A DNA stretch of 64,000 nt from NCBI RefSeq assembly GCF_009884975.1, contig NZ_CP041970.1:496001-560000 (forward strand), written 5' to 3'. The stretch is from Acinetobacter dispersus (GTDB lineage Bacteria > Pseudomonadota > Gammaproteobacteria > Pseudomonadales > Moraxellaceae). Positions 18,953-28,360 of this stretch are shown here, piece by piece (the stretch's first letter is position 1; each line of letters opens with the position of its first letter). A program made the position numbers and the translations under genes. The notes under the pieces are model-generated. The model searched no databases. It saw only the letters and a program-made list of their open reading frames with translations, and was not told the DNA's origin.

Positions 18953-19332
18953 GATTATGCTTGGAAGTTAAGTTGGGTTGATGCGGGTATTATGTTTTTT
19001 ACTCGTATTGACTACAGTTTTTATTCGTGTGAATATTATTTTTTTCGTTAATATTAATACATTAATCGTTCATAATTATAGTACTGAGACTGTTCTTGAA
19101 TTAAAGAGCCTATCAGTAAATTAATGAGCCTGTCAGTAATGGAGATAGCTCCAAAGAATCAATAGCTCGTCTTGAAAAAGAACTACCATTGTTTAAATAT
19201 GTGTATGTTATATTTTTATCAGCTTTTTCTATGAATAAACTAATTTCTGATTGGGTAAAATTACTTTTGCTTACTCTGCTAGATCTGAGAAAGTAACATT
19301 CAATAGATTTATTTAAATTTTTTGGGGTTGTT
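18953..19332 (+). other. Intergenic stretch without a supported gene
   Basis: About 380 AT-rich bases. Both strands have short open frames (plus 19120-19296 without a start codon; minus 19113-19355), but neither has a ribosome site and neither is recognisable. The plus frame would read as a hydrophobic fragment ending LLLLTLLDLRK and might be a gene remnant. Confidence 0.4.
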
Positions 19333-19683
19333 GTGAGTAAAGTATACAAACGCATTGTACTTTTTTTAATTTTTATTCTTACTACTAGTAATGCTATGGC
19401 ATTAATGTGTACAGGACCTGTTTCGGGAGTATCAGTTAATCCTCAAACTGGAAATATTTTAGCTCAGTCAGTTGGTGGGTTAGGCTATCCAGTATTATCT
19501 AGTACCTCATCTGTAGTAAATGAAATTCCTCCCGCGAACTGCAGTAAATTTTTTAGCTATGTTGTTAATTGCACAACTTACAAATAAACGGTTACTCTCT
19601 ATTTCTCTAATGTGGAAAATTGTTCTGCTTTTGAGCCATGGAAATTAGCTCCTAGTTTTTATCATTACACATTGAATGATTAA
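19333..19683 (+). pseudogene. Small secreted protein gene interrupted by an in-frame stop (family member 3)
   Basis: GTG at 19333 follows GGGG and encodes a signal peptide (RIVLFLIFILTTSNAMA) and a family-like mature part with cysteines (LMCTGPVSG; PPANCSKFF). Reading stops at TAA 19585-19587, but the same frame continues without a shift to TAA 19681-19683 and encodes exactly the missing C-terminal pattern (TVTLYFSNVENCSAFEPW, then YHYTL). This matches the final strand, cysteine and last strand of the intact relatives. The stop is therefore probably a nonsense mutation; the helix-like middle also looks shortened. An 84-residue truncated product could still be made. Confidence 0.7.
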
Positions 19684-19700
19684 TTTTATGGTTATAGTGA

Positions 19701-19726
19701 TGTTTTTACATTGGCATGTAAAAACA
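19701..19726. terminator. Bidirectional terminator
   Basis: Perfect 11-bp stem TGTTTTTACAT / ATGTAAAAACA with a TGGC loop, extended by GTG/CAC pairs beyond one mismatch. It lies between convergent small genes. Confidence 0.7.
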
Positions 19727-19744
19727 CCACTATATTTTAGTAAA

Positions 19745-20086
19745 TTATTTAATGTGAAAATATTGCATTAAAGGTGCGCCTTGTACGCTACATCCATCAA
19801 GGAATACATCAACTGTTTTTCCTTGGAGAAATGCAGCCAACAAGGATGCATAAGCTCTTCTACCATTGACACTATCTGAATCATCAAAACGGAACTGATT
19901 TGTGGCCCCGTGGAGACACTTTAAAGATGATCCAAATGCAGGACCATCTAACGTGACATAGCAGGTACCAATATCTCTGTGACAGCCTATATCTATGATT
20001 TTTCTGCCTTGAACATCTTCGCCAGCATAGGTTTGGCTAGTCATTCCTAAAATAAATAACATGAGAATTACTATTCTTTTAAACAT
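19745..20086 (-). CDS. Small Sec-exported protein, local family member 4
   Basis: 113 residues with a signal peptide (RIVILMLFILGMTSQTYAGE). The mature part reads KIIDIGCHRDIGTCYVTLDG, a cysteine strand (SSLKCLHGATNQFRF), a helix-like RRAYASLLAAFLQG, then KTVDVFLDGCSVQG and a closing strand. This is one of the clearest members of the local family: the 'Y..LL.A...GK.V.V....C' block recurs in members 5 to 8. Four cysteines allow two disulfides. Function unknown. Confidence 0.75.
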   Translation of the reverse strand: MFKRIVILMLFILGMTSQTYAGEDVQGRKIIDIGCHRDIGTCYVTLDGPAFGSSLKCLHGATNQFRFDDSDSVNGRRAYASLLAAFLQGKTVDVFLDGCSVQGAPLMQYFHIK

Positions 20087-20239
20087 TTTGCACCATTATT
20101 AAATTTTACTTACAGAGAAGTGGTTTGTTTGATAGGATCAAAAAATTTTAAAAATTATATACGAATTATTTGTTTATATTTATATTTACGTTTTTTTTTG
20201 TATATATTGTAGGTTTAAAATTAGTTGGGTTTTATTGAA

Positions 20240-20584
20240 ATGAAAAAAATATTGGTATTCTTGAGTTTGATAATAACAGTTTTACTGGGTAATACTGTAT
20301 GGGCCAGTACATTTGACGGTAAAGTTACTGCAATCCATGTACGAGATGTAGATGGTTTGGTTTGGATTTATGTAGAAGGAACAAGAAAAGGAACTGTACC
20401 TGCATGTGCGACAAAAAGTTATTTCATAGTAAAAAATGAAAATAGTGCAGCAGGTAAAAGACAATTAGCAACCCTGATGATGGCTCAAGCAATGAATAAA
20501 AGAGTTTTAATAGAGGGTTATAGTACTTGTACACGTTGGGGTGATGGTGAGGATATAAATACTGTTTCAATTTGGCAAGAGTGA
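20240..20584 (+). CDS. Small Sec-exported protein, local family member 5
   Basis: 114 residues from the ATG at 20240 (a TTG five codons upstream is an alternative). Signal peptide KKILVFLSLIITVLL, cleavage near VWAS. The mature part has DGKVTAIHVRDVDGLVWIYV, a cysteine strand (VPACATKSYFIV), a helix GKRQLATLMMAQAMNKRV, a second cysteine (YSTCTRWG) and a last strand NTVSIW. The layout is shared with the other small exported proteins here. Function unknown; transcribed away from member 4. Confidence 0.75.
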   Translation: MKKILVFLSLIITVLLGNTVWASTFDGKVTAIHVRDVDGLVWIYVEGTRKGTVPACATKSYFIVKNENSAAGKRQLATLMMAQAMNKRVLIEGYSTCTRWGDGEDINTVSIWQE

Positions 20585-20611
20585 AAACTTGCTTGTCATA
20601 GATAAGTTTTT

Positions 20612-20650
20612 AATGACGATACCATCAATTAACTTAGTGGTATCGTTATT
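20612..20650. terminator. Bidirectional terminator
   Basis: A 13-bp stem with a single G:T pair (AATGACGATACCA with TGGTATCGTTATT), loop 13, between convergent genes. Confidence 0.7.
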
Positions 20651-20684
20651 ATAGAGTTTGTATGATGTATGGTAATTTTAGAAT

Positions 20685-20927
20685 TTAATCTTCAAGAATA
20701 AGGTCCAATACAGCTGGCAACCAAGCTAAATTTTTAGGGTCAACTTTTGTTGAAGTTGAAGAGATCATATTGCCTTGATTATCATATAAATAAGTTATTT
20801 TTGTACCATCATCATATTCAATCGCGATGAGTTTGCCTGAAGTATCATATTTATAAGTGGCTGAAGCAGCATGTAACAGTGTTGTTGAGCTTAAAGCTAA
20901 ACATAATGATAAAAAAATCACACGCAT
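20685..20927 (-). CDS. Secreted mini YD-repeat (Rhs-like) protein
   Basis: 80 residues. A signal peptide (VIFLSLCLALSSTTLLHA) is followed by about one and a half YD repeats: YKYDTSGKLIAIEYDDG and then YLYDNQGNMISS. The short tail ends LAWLPAVLDLILED. YD repeats normally occur in tens within large Rhs shells; a stand-alone exported unit is unusual. It lies 200 bases from the first large rhs gene and points away from it, so it shares the upstream region. It may be a remnant of an rhs gene or a small partner protein of the Rhs shells; the sequence does not decide. Confidence 0.7.
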   Translation of the reverse strand: MRVIFLSLCLALSSTTLLHAASATYKYDTSGKLIAIEYDDGTKITYLYDNQGNMISSTSTKVDPKNLAWLPAVLDLILED

Positions 20928-21127
20928 ATGAAGTCTCTTAGAGTTATATATTTTAGCTGCATTGTAGCACTATGGTTACTACGAATACTAATAGTTTAAG
21001 AAAAAATTTAATTAATTTAGTTTTTTGGACTCATTTCACGTGGAAGTGGTTGGCTTTTTATCGTTGTTTTTATGTAAATTAATATATTTTTTGTTATATT
21101 GCATTGTCTTTTTGAAAGCCGAAAAAA

Positions 21128-24100
21128 ATGAAATATAAATTACTTTTCTTATCGATTTTGATTGCAATTCATCAGAGCCACGCTGCTGAATTAGAGTTGG
21201 CTAGTAGTTTGGAGGGGGCTACGAGTATTGACTCATTGGGTGTTGTCGATCACTCGATTCCAATTGTAATCCCATCTTCGTTGAATGGGTTCGTACCACA
21301 ATTAAGTATAAATTATAATGGCCAATCACCTAATGGAATATTAGGTATGGGATGGGGCGTATCAGGATTGTCCTCAATAATTCGTTGTAATGAACTTAAG
21401 AATGGTAAGCTTTATACACCAGCATTATCTTCACGTGAAGAAAAGCTGAGTGCAGTTTTATTTTCTAATTCTTGTTTCAGTTTGAATGGCCAAAAATTAA
21501 TTCGAGTCAGTCCTGATGGCACTGAGTTAGCTAAGACAGAATTTCGGTTAGAAAGTGATAGTTTTGCAAAAGTTACCATCGAGCTTGAATCTGCTAGTAG
21601 TTCTGTAATCAAAAAATTTATTGTAAAACATAAAAATGGAGTCATTCAGGAATTTTCTGCTGCAGTAAAAGGAAACCTTAAAAATAATGCTGGTGGATAT
21701 GTAGAGAATACAGCCGCGCCTGTTATTTACGAATGGGGCTTAACTTCTGTAACTGATGTAAATGGTAATTATTGGACTGTAGAGTATCAAGATTTGCTTA
21801 AAGGGATGCTGTATCCCAAAGCGATTAAATATACGGGCAATAATGGAGCAAGTGCTGTAGCTGCAACTAACTCAATTGAATTTGAATATATCGATCGAAG
21901 TGAGGCTGAGAAAAAGAGTGGGTTTATTGAAGATGGTGCAACAAGGCTATTAGATAAAAAGTTAGCAAAGATAAATATAAAATCTAATAATATTTTAAAA
22001 AGAGAATATAGCTTTCAATATGATTCGATAGATGAGAATACAGCGAGCACAACTCGACTGAAAAGCATTCATTACTGTACTTTTGATGGAGTGGATAATT
22101 CATGTGTCGTACCTACTAAAATAGAATGGAATTCTTATGGTAAAGACTTAATGATGACGCCTGTTCGTGACATGCCTGAAAAGCTTCCTGAGGCTGAAGG
22201 AATGAAAACGATAAGAATAAAAACAAGAAATAATGTAGTTTCTAAAGAAGTGGTTTATATAACTAAAAAAGATAATAGCTTAAAATTATACTCTACAAAT
22301 GTTGACTTGGAAGGTGCGAGGATTTCTACGATCCTTAGTCATCCATCAATTGCAGGGTATAGTGATTGGTTGGTTACTACTGCTGATATTAATGGTGATG
22401 GCATTGAGGATTTGATTGTTTATGGATTGGGGAGTGCAGGTAATATTTCCTCTATACTATTTTTTAATTCATCCTTTAATAGTAATGGGATGAGGCAGTT
22501 TGATTTCTATAAAGAGTTAAAAGATATTCCGACACCAAAGTTTTATTTAAAAGATCTTGTAGCAAGAGATTTTGATAATGATGGTATTACGGATTTAGTT
22601 GTATCATACGGTGGACGTAATAAATCTAATCCAGGTCGATATGATGGGATTAAGTTAGATGCACTTGGGAATGTGATTTCTGTTAAATCAACAGTTTTTG
22701 ACCCTACAGTCTACGATAGCTTGCAAAGTGGTTTTATTAACGGAACTGAGTTAGGCCGATTTAAAAGAGATGGGTCACATGATGCCCTAAGTTTTGCGCA
22801 ACACAACTCAGATTTATATTTATGTACTTATAATATTTATGGTTATGTACTTAAAGAAAATAGGGTAATTAAAGGGTGCGAAAATAATCAAAAAATCTCA
22901 GAGTCATCTGCTAAATTAAAAAATGCTATTTTTGCCTATCAAAAAGTAATAGTAGATTATAATCAAGATGGTTTGGATGATATATTGCTTTTTAATGTTA
23001 TATATCTGGGAGCAGTAAATGGGAGTAACCCAAGACGTGCAAGATTTCAAGTTTCCTTGGCACCCTTAGTCTCTAGAGGTAGTTTGACTGGCGATATTTT
23101 TGAATTACAAAAAGAGATATTTTTTGAACCATTCGAAATCGAAACGGATTTTGTAGCACCACCCCAAGGTTGGGGGATGATGGGTACTTATTATTTTAGT
23201 AAGCCTATCTTTGCTGATTTTAATGATGATGGTCATTTAGATTTCTTTATGTATGCAGGTAATCCAGCAAAACCTTACCTCTTAACTTACTTCCAAAGAC
23301 CTGATCAAAAATATGATTTATTCTTAAAAGATATGCGAGACTTTTATAAACCTAGATCCCCTATGGAGGAGATGGTTTATGCTATGAATGGATTTCCTTC
23401 CTCTGAGGCAGATTTAACCAATAATTATAATTTAAGCATTATGCCATTCTTATCTGATATCAATAATGATGGTTTTTCCGAAATTAATTTGCAATTTATG
23501 GCTAAAGCCAAGACAAAACCAGAAGCATTTATTTACTCATATTTTTCTCAGGCCGCAGAAAAAGATGCTTGGGATTTAGGAAGAGTTTGGGTTTCTTTAA
23601 AATCGGGTGGTTTTAAAAACTCACAAAATATGCTGAGGTCGATCGATACAGGCGATGGTCGAAAGCAAAAATTCATTTATAGCAACTTTAGCCAAGCACC
23701 TGAAAGCATGGAGGCTAGGCCATTTCCAATTCGAGGCAGTGGTTCAGCTAGTTTGGTGACCTATGCAGTCGAGAACTATTTAAATAATGCTTTGGGCTCA
23801 AAAAGCACTTATCTGTTTGCGTCGCCAAGGGTTGATGTCAAGGAAGCTCGTTTCTTAGGCTTTGAAACGATGACCGAAACGTCGGAGACCTATAATAAAA
23901 ATGCCAGTGGTGCAGATGTTACTAATAAACTGGTGAAGGAAACCATCTTTAACCAGAACTATCCCTTTGTTGGAATGGCCAAATCAGTGACGACCAAAGC
24001 CAATGATGCCTTGGTATCGAAGGTGACGGTGGCCGATGCAGACTTTGTAAGTGATAGTGCTTATCCAACCACCAAGGTGAAATTCCCACGGGTTAAGAAA

Positions 24101-27100
24101 TCAACAGCTTTAAACTATGACTTGGGTAAACTGATTTCAACCACAGTGACCACAAATAACCATGAGAATGTGTTTGGGAATCTGATTGATTCCAGTGTCA
24201 CTACGACCAGCGCCGATGGTGCCAGTGTATTTAGTACCAGTGTAAAACCAGTTTATTCAGCAGCGGATCGTACCAACTGGATTCCAGGATTAGTCAAAGA
24301 ACGTACGGTGACGTCGTCACGAACAGGGCAACCAACACTGACGAAGAAGAGTACATTTGATTATGATGCCAAGCAGCAGTTAAAGCAGAAGGTTGATGAG
24401 CCGAATAATGCGGCCTTAAAACTGCAAAGCGACTATGAATATGACAACTACGGAAACCTGAGTAAGGTTACCGTCAGTGGTGCGGGGAATGGAACGGATA
24501 CCAATATTGGTAGTCGTGTTGTGAACTCCTTCTATGAAGCGGGAGCTGGCCATTCAGCAGGTGTGTTTAAGACACGTGAAACCAATGCTTTATCGCAACA
24601 GGCGAGTTCGAGCTATGATGCGGTGACGGGTCAAATGCTGACTTCAACCGACTTAAATGGTGTGGTGAGCAAACAAACGGTTGATAGTTTGGGTCGGGTA
24701 AAAGTGAGTACACCAGCAGGTGCAGCACAGACTACGAACGATTACCAATTATGTAAAACCTTTGTGGGTGTTGGAACCAATAGCCGAGAATGTGAAACTG
24801 GCGAGAACTATAAGACGACCAGTACCACAGCTTTAAATGCCCCAGTGCTTGTATTTAAAGATGCTGTTGGCAATGTGAAGCGTACAGTGACTAAGGCCTA
24901 TGACAACGTCAATGATGTTGTGGTTCGAAGTGAATATGATGCATCAGGACGCTTATACCGTAGCAGTGTTCCAAGCCTCAGCAATGTTGCTTATGGTAGC
25001 TTGCAGTGGACCAGCTATGAATATGATGTACTCGGTCGTGTTACTAAACTGGTAGAACCGGGGAACCGTGTTACGACTTATACTTATGATGGACTACAAA
25101 GCTCTATTATCAATGCTAAAGGCTTAAAACGCACAGAGAAGAGCAACATTGCCAATGAAGTGGTTGAGATTCTAGACCACGATAACAACGCATTAAAATA
25201 TACCCGAGATGCATTGGGACGTTTAATCCAGACCACAGATGCTTTAGGAAATAGCATTGTTCTAACTTTAGACAACAATGGCAATAAACTGCAACAAGTG
25301 GATCCAGTACTGGGGACGTGGAAATACCGCTACAACCCATTGGGTCAGGTCGTTTGGCAACAAGATGCCAAAGGACAACAAACCACGTTCCAGTACGATG
25401 CATTGGGCCGCTTAAAACAACGTGTGGAACCAGACCTAAGTTCAACATGGACATGGGATACAGCAGCGAATGGTAAAGGAAAGCTTGCCCAAGTGAGCTC
25501 GGCGAATGGCTATAGTGAAAGTTATGCTTATGATGCCTTTGGTCGGCTGTTCCAAACTACGACCAGCAAGAAGATCGATCCAAAGGCCCAAGGAGCTACG
25601 GATCCGGACTTTATTAGCAAGTGGAACTATGATGCGGCAGGTCGTACCTTGGCCTTTGCCTACCCAACAGGCTTTGGTTACCGTAATATCTACGACACCA
25701 ACGGTTACTTAAAAGAAGTTCGTAACTTGGCGGGTAACCAGTTGTACTGGGCGGCGAATGCACGAGATGCACGAGGCAATATTACCCAAGAAACCTTGGG
25801 TAATGGTCTCGTGACCAAAAAAGGTTATAAAGCAGATACCGGCTTTATTGAATCGATCAATACAGGGAATGCTGCGATTCAACAAAACAGCTATGCCTTT
25901 GATGCGATTGGGAACCTTACTAACCGTAACCAGAACTTGGCGGGTATCTCGATCAATGAAAGCTTTGTCTATGACAATATTAATCGCTTAAAGAGTGTTG
26001 TAAACCAGAAGGGTGAAAGCTCCTCAGTGAGCTATAACGCGATTGGTAACATCACGAGTCGTAGTGGTAAAGACACCTTTAACGCAGCGAAATCGAATAA
26101 CTACACTTGGACCAGTTTCAACATGCCGTTGCAGATCAAGCAAGGCACGACGACTGAGGACTTTATGTATGATGCCAACCATGAGCGAGTGCGTCGTACT
26201 AGTGTAGAAGGTGGCAAGACCACGACGACGGTTTATTTGAACCCACGAATAGATACAGGAGGTACGTTTGAGAAGAGCTATTTACCGGATGGTACTACAG
26301 AGTATGCGCACTACATCTATGCAGGTGGTGGTGTTGTAGGCAGTTATGTCAGCAATGACAAAGGTACGCCTCCAACGGGTGACTTAGGCACGGCTTACCA
26401 AAGTGGCGTTGCTCCAAACAGTGCGGTAGCAGCGATCAATAAGACAGGACCTTATCGTTACTTCCATACAGATCATTTAGATTCGATAGAGGTGATTACA
26501 GATGCAGCGGGTAATCCGCTAGAGCGTTTGAGTTATGACCCATGGGGTAAGCGACGTAATGTAGATGGAACGGTGTCGACGGATACGCTGAAGGGTAAGA
26601 GTAGCCGTCATGGTTTTACCTCGCATGAGATGTTGGACAGTATTGGTCTGATCCATATGAATGGTCGAGTGTATGACCCGAGTATTGGTCGTTTTATTAG
26701 TGCAGATCCGACGATAGATGGAGCGGATAACTTACAGGGTTATAACCGTTATGCGTATGTACACAATAATCCGGGGACGTTGTTAGATCCTAGTGGCTTT
26801 GGTTGGTTCTCTAAGGTTAAGAAAGAAATTGGACGTGCATTCACCAAGATTTTAGATGATGTTCTTGGTACGTGTTCAAAAGCGAAAGGCGATTGCGGTG
26901 TTTCAATTGGTGCAACTTATGGACCAAACAATGCGGGTATCGGCCGTGGTGACAGTGAAGTAGCATTTCGTCCTAAAATTGGCTTTGGTGGTGGTATTAA
27001 CCACGATGATTATGCCTTGCAATTTCAATATAATGATGGAGGTGGATTAAGCTTTGATCGCTTCTATTTCCCAGAACAATATGCTTTGCCAGGTAATAAT

Positions 27101-28063
27101 TTTGTTGATATTGGTGCATTAAGAGCAGCATTACATGTTTCATATCGTATAGAGGATTTAAATCTTAATTTTGATCTTCCTCAAGATATGTCTGCAAAAT
27201 TGAGATCAGGTGGCTATGGCTCCAACGAGGATAAGGCAGCTAGACGATCGTGGTTGGCATACCAAATAGGAGATGATCTTGAGGGAATCGGTTACGCAAT
27301 AGATGCCAATCCATTTAGAAATGGTTTAAAAGATTACATACCAATAGTGAAACTTCCTGGATTGAGTCTCAAAACAGTTGGACGTTTACTGAAAGGTGAT
27401 TGTGGCTGTTTCGATGATGACACACCAGTTTTAACAAAAGATGGATATAAGCGAATTGTAGAAATTAAAGAAGGTGATTTAGTTCTTGCTCGTCATGAAG
27501 AAACAGGCGAGATCGCTTATAAACCTGTTAAACGAGTATTTGTTGTACCAAATCGACGTATCTATTTGCTTAAGACGATTGATCATTCTGGCAAAGAAAA
27601 TACAATAGAGGTATCTGATGATCATCCATTCTGGGTAGTAGACAAGAAATGGGTACATAGTATTGACCTTAAAGAAGGTGATCGGCTTTTAGATGCAAAT
27701 AATCAAGTTCATAAAGTTGTTTCATTTACTGAGACAGATCGAGTAGAAACCACTTATAATTTGGAAGTTGAAGGCTACCACACGTATTTTGCAGGCGATG
27801 CAAATATATGGGTGCATAATGCTAATTGCTTATTTAAGACTACTCAAGAAGCTACTGCAGCAGCAAAAAAATTAGGTTTTCAGAAAACTAATGAGTATTC
27901 TCATAATCAAGCCGTTTATAAAAAAGGAAAATATTATATTACTCCTGATGCAGATGGGCATATTGGAGGTGCTTGGAAAATGGCAAAGTCTGTCGAGAAG
28001 TTAGCTTCTAAAGAAACAAGAATGGGTACTTACGATATAAACTTAAATAGAATTGGAGATTGA
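21128..28063 (+). CDS. Rhs/SpvB-type polymorphic toxin 1 with Hint domain and Toxin-21-like tip
   Basis: 2311 residues. A Sec signal peptide (MKYKLLFLSILIAIHQSHAA) is followed by an SpvB/TcdB-like N-terminal domain (DHSIPIVIPSSLNGFVPQLS, residues ~40-350) and FG-GAP/VCBS propeller motifs with calcium-type loops at about residues 420 (DINGDGIED), 481, 610, 697 and 777. YD repeats run from about 835 to 1770, then the Rhs-associated core (RVYDPSIGRFISADP, ~1850; NNPGTLLDPSG, ~1885). After a linker, a pretoxin Hint domain spans ~2092-2231: start CGCFDDDTPVLT, Cys2094; SDDHPFWV; end WVHN. The ~80-residue tip (AAKKLGFQKTNEYSHNQAV; GGAWKMAKSVEKL; TRMGTYDINLNRIGD) matches the pattern of bacterial toxin 21, a predicted RNase. 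The Hint should self-cleave to free it. No Shine-Dalgarno is visible. Confidence 0.88.
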   Translation: MKYKLLFLSILIAIHQSHAAELELASSLEGATSIDSLGVVDHSIPIVIPSSLNGFVPQLSINYNGQSPNGILGMGWGVSGLSSIIRCNELKNGKLYTPALSSREEKLSAVLFSNSCFSLNGQKLIRVSPDGTELAKTEFRLESDSFAKVTIELESASSSVIKKFIVKHKNGVIQEFSAAVKGNLKNNAGGYVENTAAPVIYEWGLTSVTDVNGNYWTVEYQDLLKGMLYPKAIKYTGNNGASAVAATNSIEFEYIDRSEAEKKSGFIEDGATRLLDKKLAKINIKSNNILKREYSFQYDSIDENTASTTRLKSIHYCTFDGVDNSCVVPTKIEWNSYGKDLMMTPVRDMPEKLPEAEGMKTIRIKTRNNVVSKEVVYITKKDNSLKLYSTNVDLEGARISTILSHPSIAGYSDWLVTTADINGDGIEDLIVYGLGSAGNISSILFFNSSFNSNGMRQFDFYKELKDIPTPKFYLKDLVARDFDNDGITDLVVSYGGRNKSNPGRYDGIKLDALGNVISVKSTVFDPTVYDSLQSGFINGTELGRFKRDGSHDALSFAQHNSDLYLCTYNIYGYVLKENRVIKGCENNQKISESSAKLKNAIFAYQKVIVDYNQDGLDDILLFNVIYLGAVNGSNPRRARFQVSLAPLVSRGSLTGDIFELQKEIFFEPFEIETDFVAPPQGWGMMGTYYFSKPIFADFNDDGHLDFFMYAGNPAKPYLLTYFQRPDQKYDLFLKDMRDFYKPRSPMEEMVYAMNGFPSSEADLTNNYNLSIMPFLSDINNDGFSEINLQFMAKAKTKPEAFIYSYFSQAAEKDAWDLGRVWVSLKSGGFKNSQNMLRSIDTGDGRKQKFIYSNFSQAPESMEARPFPIRGSGSASLVTYAVENYLNNALGSKSTYLFASPRVDVKEARFLGFETMTETSETYNKNASGADVTNKLVKETIFNQNYPFVGMAKSVTTKANDALVSKVTVADADFVSDSAYPTTKVKFPRVKKSTALNYDLGKLISTTVTTNNHENVFGNLIDSSVTTTSADGASVFSTSVKPVYSAADRTNWIPGLVKERTVTSSRTGQPTLTKKSTFDYDAKQQLKQKVDEPNNAALKLQSDYEYDNYGNLSKVTVSGAGNGTDTNIGSRVVNSFYEAGAGHSAGVFKTRETNALSQQASSSYDAVTGQMLTSTDLNGVVSKQTVDSLGRVKVSTPAGAAQTTNDYQLCKTFVGVGTNSRECETGENYKTTSTTALNAPVLVFKDAVGNVKRTVTKAYDNVNDVVVRSEYDASGRLYRSSVPSLSNVAYGSLQWTSYEYDVLGRVTKLVEPGNRVTTYTYDGLQSSIINAKGLKRTEKSNIANEVVEILDHDNNALKYTRDALGRLIQTTDALGNSIVLTLDNNGNKLQQVDPVLGTWKYRYNPLGQVVWQQDAKGQQTTFQYDALGRLKQRVEPDLSSTWTWDTAANGKGKLAQVSSANGYSESYAYDAFGRLFQTTTSKKIDPKAQGATDPDFISKWNYDAAGRTLAFAYPTGFGYRNIYDTNGYLKEVRNLAGNQLYWAANARDARGNITQETLGNGLVTKKGYKADTGFIESINTGNAAIQQNSYAFDAIGNLTNRNQNLAGISINESFVYDNINRLKSVVNQKGESSSVSYNAIGNITSRSGKDTFNAAKSNNYTWTSFNMPLQIKQGTTTEDFMYDANHERVRRTSVEGGKTTTTVYLNPRIDTGGTFEKSYLPDGTTEYAHYIYAGGGVVGSYVSNDKGTPPTGDLGTAYQSGVAPNSAVAAINKTGPYRYFHTDHLDSIEVITDAAGNPLERLSYDPWGKRRNVDGTVSTDTLKGKSSRHGFTSHEMLDSIGLIHMNGRVYDPSIGRFISADPTIDGADNLQGYNRYAYVHNNPGTLLDPSGFGWFSKVKKEIGRAFTKILDDVLGTCSKAKGDCGVSIGATYGPNNAGIGRGDSEVAFRPKIGFGGGINHDDYALQFQYNDGGGLSFDRFYFPEQYALPGNNFVDIGALRAALHVSYRIEDLNLNFDLPQDMSAKLRSGGYGSNEDKAARRSWLAYQIGDDLEGIGYAIDANPFRNGLKDYIPIVKLPGLSLKTVGRLLKGDCGCFDDDTPVLTKDGYKRIVEIKEGDLVLARHEETGEIAYKPVKRVFVVPNRRIYLLKTIDHSGKENTIEVSDDHPFWVVDKKWVHSIDLKEGDRLLDANNQVHKVVSFTETDRVETTYNLEVEGYHTYFAGDANIWVHNANCLFKTTQEATAAAKKLGFQKTNEYSHNQAVYKKGKYYITPDADGHIGGAWKMAKSVEKLASKETRMGTYDINLNRIGD
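23630..26790 (+). repeat. Rhs core long repeat, copy 1
   Basis: 3161 bases nearly identical to the copies at 31355, 39383 and 47101. It runs from the MLRSIDTGDG motif through all YD repeats to the NNPGTLLDP end of the core. Same length as copy 3. Confidence 0.9.
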
Positions 28064-28067
28064 TTTT

Positions 28068-28250
28068 ATGAGTCAAATTGAGTGGATTGAAAGAGGCAAA
28101 ACAATTAAGCAATTGATAGAGGAGTTACAGTCATTCGAGAACCAAAATTTATTCGTAGAGCTGTCTCTAGATGGAGGGGACTCTTCTAAGCCAATAAGTT
28201 TGGTGGGTAAGATGGATGGTAAATGTATTTTAATGAATTGTAAGGATTAA
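28068..28250 (+). CDS. Candidate immunity protein for toxin 1
   Basis: 60 residues; ATG four bases after the toxin stop, with GGAG in the last toxin codons, so translation is probably coupled. The protein is small and soluble with no signal peptide: a helix (GKTIKQLIEELQSF) and beta segments (LFVELSLDGGD; KPISLVGKMDGKCILMNC). Position directly after a toxin tip and small cytosolic nature fit an immunity protein. It does not resemble the other immunity genes of this window. Confidence 0.75.
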   Translation: MSQIEWIERGKTIKQLIEELQSFENQNLFVELSLDGGDSSKPISLVGKMDGKCILMNCKD

Positions 28251-28252
28251 TA

Positions 28253-28360
28253 AATGGTTCCAAAGAGCTGCGAATTCAAACATGAGGTGCGACAGATTTA
28301 AAAGCCTGATGACAAACAACCAATTGAGTAAATTCCTCTAATGGGGTATGAACGAAGATA
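28253..28360 (+). other. Unassigned ~100-base insert
   Basis: This stretch lies between the immunity gene and the repeated orf51 unit. It has no counterpart in the otherwise equivalent junction after immunity gene 3 (44026-44045). No gene or clear terminal repeat is seen; it could be a remnant of a mobile element or of an older toxin tip. Confidence 0.35.

Noticed and set aside
19113..19355. Open frames on both strands in the 18.95-19.33 kb gap
   Set aside because: The plus frame has no start codon, the minus frame has no ribosome site or recognisable sequence, and the minus frame overlaps the start of a more convincing gene.
21064..21100. The same promoter before rhs gene 1
   Set aside because: A TTGTTT and a TATATT exist but are 25 bases apart, too far for one sigma70 promoter; the true promoter was not resolved.
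24600..25800. Recurring 66-114-residue open frames on the opposite strand and a 68-residue plus frame within each Rhs core
   Set aside because: They recur at the same place in all four copies only because the DNA is repeated; they are shadows of the Rhs reading frame.
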